Assembly (NCBI GenBank): GCA_954871525.1
Contig: OX940863.1
Span: forward strand, 9,338,001-9,402,000
Origin: Parietaria judaica
Lineage: Eukaryota > Streptophyta > Magnoliopsida > Rosales > Urticaceae
DNA length: 64,000 nt
Direction: 5' to 3'
Position 1 is the first letter of the stretch. Every line of letters starts with the position of its first letter. Made by a program: the position numbers and the translations under genes. This document shows positions 58,896 through 64,000 of the stretch, in pieces. The notes under the pieces are model-generated. The model saw only the letters and a program-made list of their open reading frames with translations, ran no database searches and was not told the DNA's origin.

Positions 58896-60459
58896 TCACT
58901 TCTTCCACCCAGCGGAGAGGCGACGGCCCATGAAATCAAAGCCATTTAAGTAGTCGATTGCCTGTTTAGCTATGACATCACACCAAAAACACACACAAAA
59001 AAAAAAATTAATCAACATAGAAAATAATTAAAAAATGATTTAAGGAATCATAGCAAGTACTTACCCCAACCATTGGTACTGAAGGAGACAGTTCCATGTT
59101 TAACCAAAACGTCAAAGTTCGTATCCACTTCAATTTCGATGGAGGAGATCTCGGAGCGAGGAATGCCGCAGTTGCTCACGAGATGGAAACGCAATTGCAC
59201 ATCACGAATTTCCATTCCCATGTTGTGAACGTATATGGAAGTGTTCTGGGAGTTCTTGATTTTCAGCTTCTTGGAGCGAGAGCGTGAAGTCTCCTCCTGA
59301 GCCCTCTTGCCCCTCTCCACTGAAAAATATATTGCATTAGTGCCTTTGGCCAATAATATTGTCACTGAGTATAAAAGGTTGGGACAAAAATGATATATTC
59401 TATTCTATTTCTTAATTCAACTGTACTGTACAAGATCTACCTTGTGCTGAAGCAATCTCAGGCCTTTTCACCACCATCGATTTGGTGAAGTAGTTGGCAC
59501 CAGGCCTTTTCACCACCATCAATTTGGTGAAGTAGTTGGCACCAGCATTTCCGACTACCGCATTGAGAGCTATACATACACACAGAACATAAAAATTACA
59601 AATACAACTAGTTTTTTTAGTTCAAAACCAGAAAACAACAGACAAAGTTAGATGAAAATTTGAATTACCAGTTAAGGAGGATGCGAATGAAATTGTCGCA
59701 TAGCGGACCGTGAAGGAGGTGGTGTTGATGGAGTTGATATCGCCGAAGGGGCTGAAGATACTCTCGAGACCGCTCTCGGTAATGTCGGAGCCCAGGGTCC
59801 CGGTGTAGATCGTCTTCGACTGCGAGGTCTTTTTTTCCATCTTCTTGGAGCCAGAGCGTGAAGTCTCCTCCTCCAAATCTCTCTTGCCACTCTCGGCTGG
59901 ATTTTATATTAAATTAGTAAACTGATATAAACTTCTTGACTGACTTAGGGCTTGATAGATTTCGTTCTTCGATTTAACATAGCTATATTTATCATATGAT
60001 TCATCCTGGCAATCGGCAGAAGCTAAATTCATCCACTCATCCTCAATCAATCCTATCGTATTCTATTTCATAATTCAAATTTCAATTTAATGTAGAAAAA
60101 AATGTGAGATCTACCTTGTGCTGAAGCATTCTCAGGCCTTTCAACCACCATCAGTTCGCTGTAGAACTCAGCATCAACATTTCCAGCTATGGCCTTGCGA
60201 GCTATACATACACACAGAACATACAAATTACAATTCAAAACCGGAAAACATTAGACAAAACTATATGGAAATTTGAATTACCAGATGAGGAAGATTCGAA
60301 TGAAATGGCCGCATAACTGGCCGTGAATGAGATGATGTTGATGGAGACGATTTCGCCGAAGTGGCTGAAGGTAAGGTTCAGGTCGCTCTCGGTAATGTCG
60401 GAGCCCAGGGTCCCGGTGTAGACCGTCTTCTGATCACGGTGATCATCAGATTGCGCCAT
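58896..60459 (-). CDS. Protein with three RRM-like modules
   Basis: Six minus-strand exons, 60459-60282, 60201-60115, 59896-59669, 59569-59441, 59319-59065 and 58969-58896, join in phase (all introns in phase 1) to 316 residues. Exon pairs 1+2, 3+4 and 5+6 each encode one module. The first opens KTVYTGTLGSDITESDLNLT and the second KTIYTGTLGSDITESGLESI, both RRM-like (an RNP2-type strand followed by helix 1). The third (SIYVHNMGMEIRDVQLRFHL) is more diverged but closes with AKQAIDYLNGFDFMGRRLSA, a typical RRM second helix and last strand. Aromatic residues of RNP1 are not well kept (AAISFES, ATISFAS), so RNA binding is possible but not certain. Exon 4 contains a 14-residue internal duplication (GANYFTKLMVVKRP, then GANYFTKSMVVKRP). 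No closer family was recognised. Confidence 0.75.
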
Positions 60460-60923
60460 CGCCGAGACAAAGAGAGAGATGAGAGCGAGCGAGAGTGAGC
60501 AGAGGGAGAGATGAGAGCGAGAGAGAGTGAGCAGAGAGAGAGAAAGTGAGCGGTTAGAGAGTGAGTGAGCACTGATCAGTTAGAAAGAGCGCGAAATCAA
60601 AATTCAAAAAACGACATTGTATTTTGCGTTTTGGGTTCTCGTATTCATTCTCCTTCTTCTTCTTCTTTTTTTTTTTTTTTTTTTTGATTCACGTGTTTAC
60701 CACTCCAGTGCGTTAATGGCGGGTTTGGGTTCGATTTAGTTAGCAGCTGTTTACTACCCAAATTATAAACATGATCAGTTTTGGCGAAAATAGCCTTTAA
60801 TTATAAATAGTGAGCCCAAGCCCAATTAGCAGAGTGAGGTGGTGGGAATCATCGGAGCGTATTACTGGTCGGAGAAGCTCTGCTAGGTAGGGTTGCTAAA
60901 TCTGGTTTTATCCAAACCAAGCG
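60460..60923. promoter_or_regulatory. Divergent promoter region between the RRM gene and the RHD3-like gene
   Basis: About 460 bp separate the two start codons. A GA-rich run (60468-60550) corresponds to the RRM gene leader, and a T run lies at 60667-60686. The sequence around 60790-60900 is the probable leader of the RHD3-like gene. No TATA box stood out. Confidence 0.45.
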
Positions 60924-63374
60924 AATGTCCGATCTCGACGCCTCTCTCCCCTCCAACGCCGCTTCTTCTTCTTCGCCACACTCGCCAGTGATAGGGTAAG
61001 GAGTGCGACTACCTTCCGTTTTGGATTAGCGGGTATGGTCGATTTCGGAGTTCCCAAAGTTGGGACTGTTAATGCTGAAGATGAGTGATTCTGTATCATG
61101 GTTCAATTTTTGATGTAGGATATTGTTTTAGGGACTCATAAGATTATTACTTCATGCAAAGATTTTAGAGATTTTCGGGGGTAACATTAGGTTTAATTGA
61201 GTGTTGCCCAAGGTTGTTGTCACGGAATCGTGGATTTACTGACCTGAAATCTCTGAATTCCGGACCTGATCGCGGGGTTTTGTCACTCACTCTAGGAGCA
61301 TGTAGTGTTTTCTACATAGGATAAGCCTCGCATCTAATGCTCTCGATTGGAAGCTTTCGAGAGCTTTATATCCGACCTGCTATAAAAGCACTAGTAAGAT
61401 TCTCAAAGGCAATGATGAAAACAGCGAGAGCCGTGGAGCATAGGGTCGAACCTGTGCACTTGTTCTGACTTCTTTAAGATTGAAGAACGTTTTTATATGG
61501 GCGTGACACGTGTATTCACGCATTGCATATGTACATAAATGCTGTATAATGTATTTATTATTTGCAGTTATATATCTAATGTGAACATGTGTGCTTGTGT
61601 GGTAGGGTTTGATGCTAGTTCTTCTACCCAGCTTATTGATGGAGATGGTGTGTTCAATGCGGATGGAATTGACGGGTTAATCAAGGAGATAAAGCTGGGC
61701 GAATGTGGTCTTTCTTATGCTGTTGTCTCCATCATGGGTCCTCAAAGTAGCGGTATGCCAGATTAGAGTTTAAGCTTGTTGTCGTCGTCTATTTTTTATC
61801 TCTTGTGTATGATTGAGGGTTCTTAATGTTCCAATGCTAATAACTCTACTAGTTTTAGAGTGAAGGAACTTTGTCTGTAACGACTTTCAATATTATGATC
61901 TGTTTATTTTAAAGTTGGTTATTCGATTTCAATGTGTTAATTGCTGATCCTGATTTTCATACTTTAATATTGACAGGAAAGAGTACTCTGTTGAATAATT
62001 TATTTCGTACCAATTTCAGAGAGATGGATGCTTTTAAGGGAAGGCATGTTCCGTTCATTCTCTCATACAGGATCACTTGTGTATTTTATATGTTTATTTT
62101 TATCTTTTTCATATCAATATTAATATTATTAGCTTTCATGTGTTACCTTTTTCAGGTCGCAGACTACTAAAGGTATTTGGCTAGCAAAGTGTGATGGTAT
62201 TGATCCCTGTACGCTCGTTATGGATTTAGAGGGAGCTGATGGAAGAGAACGAGGAGAGGTGCCTATCTAAACCTATTTCGGCTTTATTGTTCATTTATAT
62301 GTTTGTTATTACTTATCAGTGTATAATCCTGATGTGTAAAGGACTTATGGGTCAACATTAGTAAGAATTGAACAGAAACACGTATTCTAGTTGTGTATTC
62401 GAAATATCGAACCAGATTACTATGACATGTTTTACTTGATGTATGAGTTTTTAAGTTGTCGAAACCTAGGGTTTAACATGGATTTGTCGATGAAAGATAT
62501 GATTTTGAATCTTGATTTGGTTTTATGTTTAGGATGATACAGCATTTGAGAAGCAGAGTGCTCTTTTTGCTCTTGCTGTTTCAGATATTGTGCTTATCAA
62601 CATGTAAGTAACTTTTCGTTCCTTGTGCTCATGCCTGTTTTGCTTTTTTGTTTCTTTTATAAATTTTATCAATAATACTCTTTTTTTACCATTTGTCAAT
62701 AGGTGGTGTCATGATATTGGTCGTGAGCAAGCTGCTAATAAACCTCTTCTAAAAACTGTGTTCCAGGTTCGTTTTCTCCTATTCCTTTATCTCCATGCTT
62801 TTATAGCTAGTCTAAATTTTAGTTCTCAGGATATATTTAAAATCAATTTAATTTTCTGACAGGTGATGATGAGGCTGTTTAGTCCACGTAAAACAACTCT
62901 AATGTTTGTCATACGTGATAAGACAAGGGTGGGTTACTCTTTTCCACTTATCTATATCGTTTATGTAGTGTTAGGGTTTTCCCAAATATAGTCGTTGAGG
63001 TTTTTTGTTGTAGTTCTATAGACACCCTTGGAGAATTTTGAACCAGTTCTTAGAGAGGACATTCAGAAGGTACGTGTTGGTTTTTTAATGTTTCTCAGTG
63101 TCGTTCGCTTTTGTTTTCCAGATATGGGACTCAGTTCCGAAGCCTCAAGCCCATAAGGAAACTCCTTTAAGTGAATTTTTTAATGTAAGATACCCCTATT
63201 TTGTATTATCGACCAGTTTAGTCTCTGCTTGTGCTTGAGGAAAGTGTTTTAATTACTGAGGTGTTATTGATTTTCAATTTGGTTAGGTTGAAGTTGTTGC
63301 TCTTTCGAGTTATGAAGAAAAGGAAGAGCAGTTCAAGGAGCAGGTATCAAATTTGCTTCTACTGTCTGGATAAA
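60924..63374 (+). CDS. ROOT HAIR DEFECTIVE 3 (RHD3/SEY1/atlastin-like) GTPase, N-terminal part only
   Basis: Exons: about 60924-61002, 61606-61752, 61977-62043, 62156-62258, 62533-62603, 62703-62766, 62863-62928, 63022-63070, 63122-63184 and 63287-63344. The GTPase signatures are clear: [16 protein letters not shown] (P-loop), SQTTKGIW (switch I), [14 protein letters not shown] (G3), FVIRDKT (G4 region), then [20 protein letters not shown] and [23 protein letters not shown]3 proteins fuse ER tubules and are ~800 residues with two C-terminal membrane segments. Here coding sequence stops after [10 protein letters not shown], about residue 275; reading on gives a stop at 63372. Either a long intron carries the rest beyond the window or the gene is truncated. 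Intron 3 uses a GC donor. An alternative start is the ATG at 61590. Confidence 0.78.
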
Positions 63375-64000
63375 TTGTTTTTTATCTCTGGTGTCTCTAG
63401 AATTTCACCCTTGAAGATCAAAGAACACTTCTGCGATAAGAATTCAGTCACGCATTATTGTTGACGATGAAAAGTTTGAATTTGCTGATCAAATAAGATG
63501 TTGCATTCGTTAATATTATTGGATTATGACTAATATAATCTAGACGGTGTAGTAAATAGTACTCTATTTATGTTATTTAGTAGTCTACTTATGTGCAATA
63601 CTAGTAATCTATTTACATTGATGAAGATCTTAAACTAAAAGCGGTAAATGTGGTTAAAAAAATCAATAATACTGCAATCGAACACCGAATATCGATTATA
63701 CAATAAATGCGGTTTTTATTTTTTTTAAGCAGGGCATTCAGTTTTCATTTTGAAAATATCGTAAATTGTGTGAGGAATGAAATTAAAAAAACGCACCGAC
63801 TATTCGTTTGTTCACCTCTATTCATAATATTATAGTTAAATTTGTGAGGAATGAAAAATATCTTTTAAAAAAAATTAAATCATATTGTAAATATGAGAAA
63901 AATGCCCTTCGAGTTTTATGGGTTTGCATTGTTCTCAAATCTCAAAAATGCTTATGTCATTAAACTGCCATGTGCCATGTTACATGTCAATTTTCTAAAA
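63375..64000. other. Region after the RHD3-like coding part, to the window end
   Basis: AT-rich DNA with no exon matching the rest of RHD3 (for example the expected RQRFF and GGLAGDRRG region). It is either intron or unrelated sequence following a truncation. Confidence 0.45.

Overview
This is nuclear DNA of a flowering plant, most likely a eudicot and probably a rosid. It has AT-rich intergenic DNA, genes with many short GT-AG introns, plant-only families (IQD, R2R3-MYB, plant mobile domain, PP7-type phosphatase, F-box, RHD3) and a complete Ty3/gypsy retrotransposon. I cannot name the species. Gene models were assembled by eye from splice sites, reading phase and remembered family sequences; no database search was run.

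Layout. 239-2019 (+): an IQD calmodulin-binding protein. 2020-9427: gene-free DNA with a G-box palindrome cluster and a large foldback made of two ~595-bp inverted arms (4896-5490 and 6531-7122). 9428-10923 (+): an R2R3-MYB of the MYB103 type (secondary wall). 12191-12691: a MITE-like element with TTATCGA arrays. 13508-14319 (-): mitochondrial ribosomal protein bL34m. 15562-17707 (-): a ten-exon SurE nucleotidase. 20397-21035: an element with two clusters of the palindrome TCGCGA. 22026-34045: a young Tat-lineage Ty3/gypsy element with 858-bp LTRs (5 differences) and a 5-bp target duplication. Its gag/protease part is broken, its RT-RNaseH-integrase frame is open, and it carries an apparently intact four-exon antisense gene. 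34707-35335: a hAT-like nonautonomous element.

The most interesting block is 37110-51222. Two PP7-like phosphatase genes on + (37110-40510 and 45003-51222) flank a MAIN/MAIL1-type plant mobile domain gene on - (41416-43453). In Arabidopsis, MAIN and MAIL1 proteins act together with the phosphatase PP7L in gene expression control and transposon silencing. Here genes for both partner types are adjacent. The first phosphatase keeps all metal-site motifs. The second has lost two metal-site residues, carries a duplicated N-terminal exon module and ends in a ~500-residue charged tail. An active enzyme, a likely pseudo-enzyme and a mobile-domain partner thus sit in one locus.

54900-64000 holds an F-box/LRR-like gene (+), a decayed LysM receptor-kinase fragment (-), a duplicated RHD3 exon, a gene built from three copies of a two-exon RRM-like module (-), and an RHD3-like GTPase gene (+) whose coding part stops after the GTPase region within this window.
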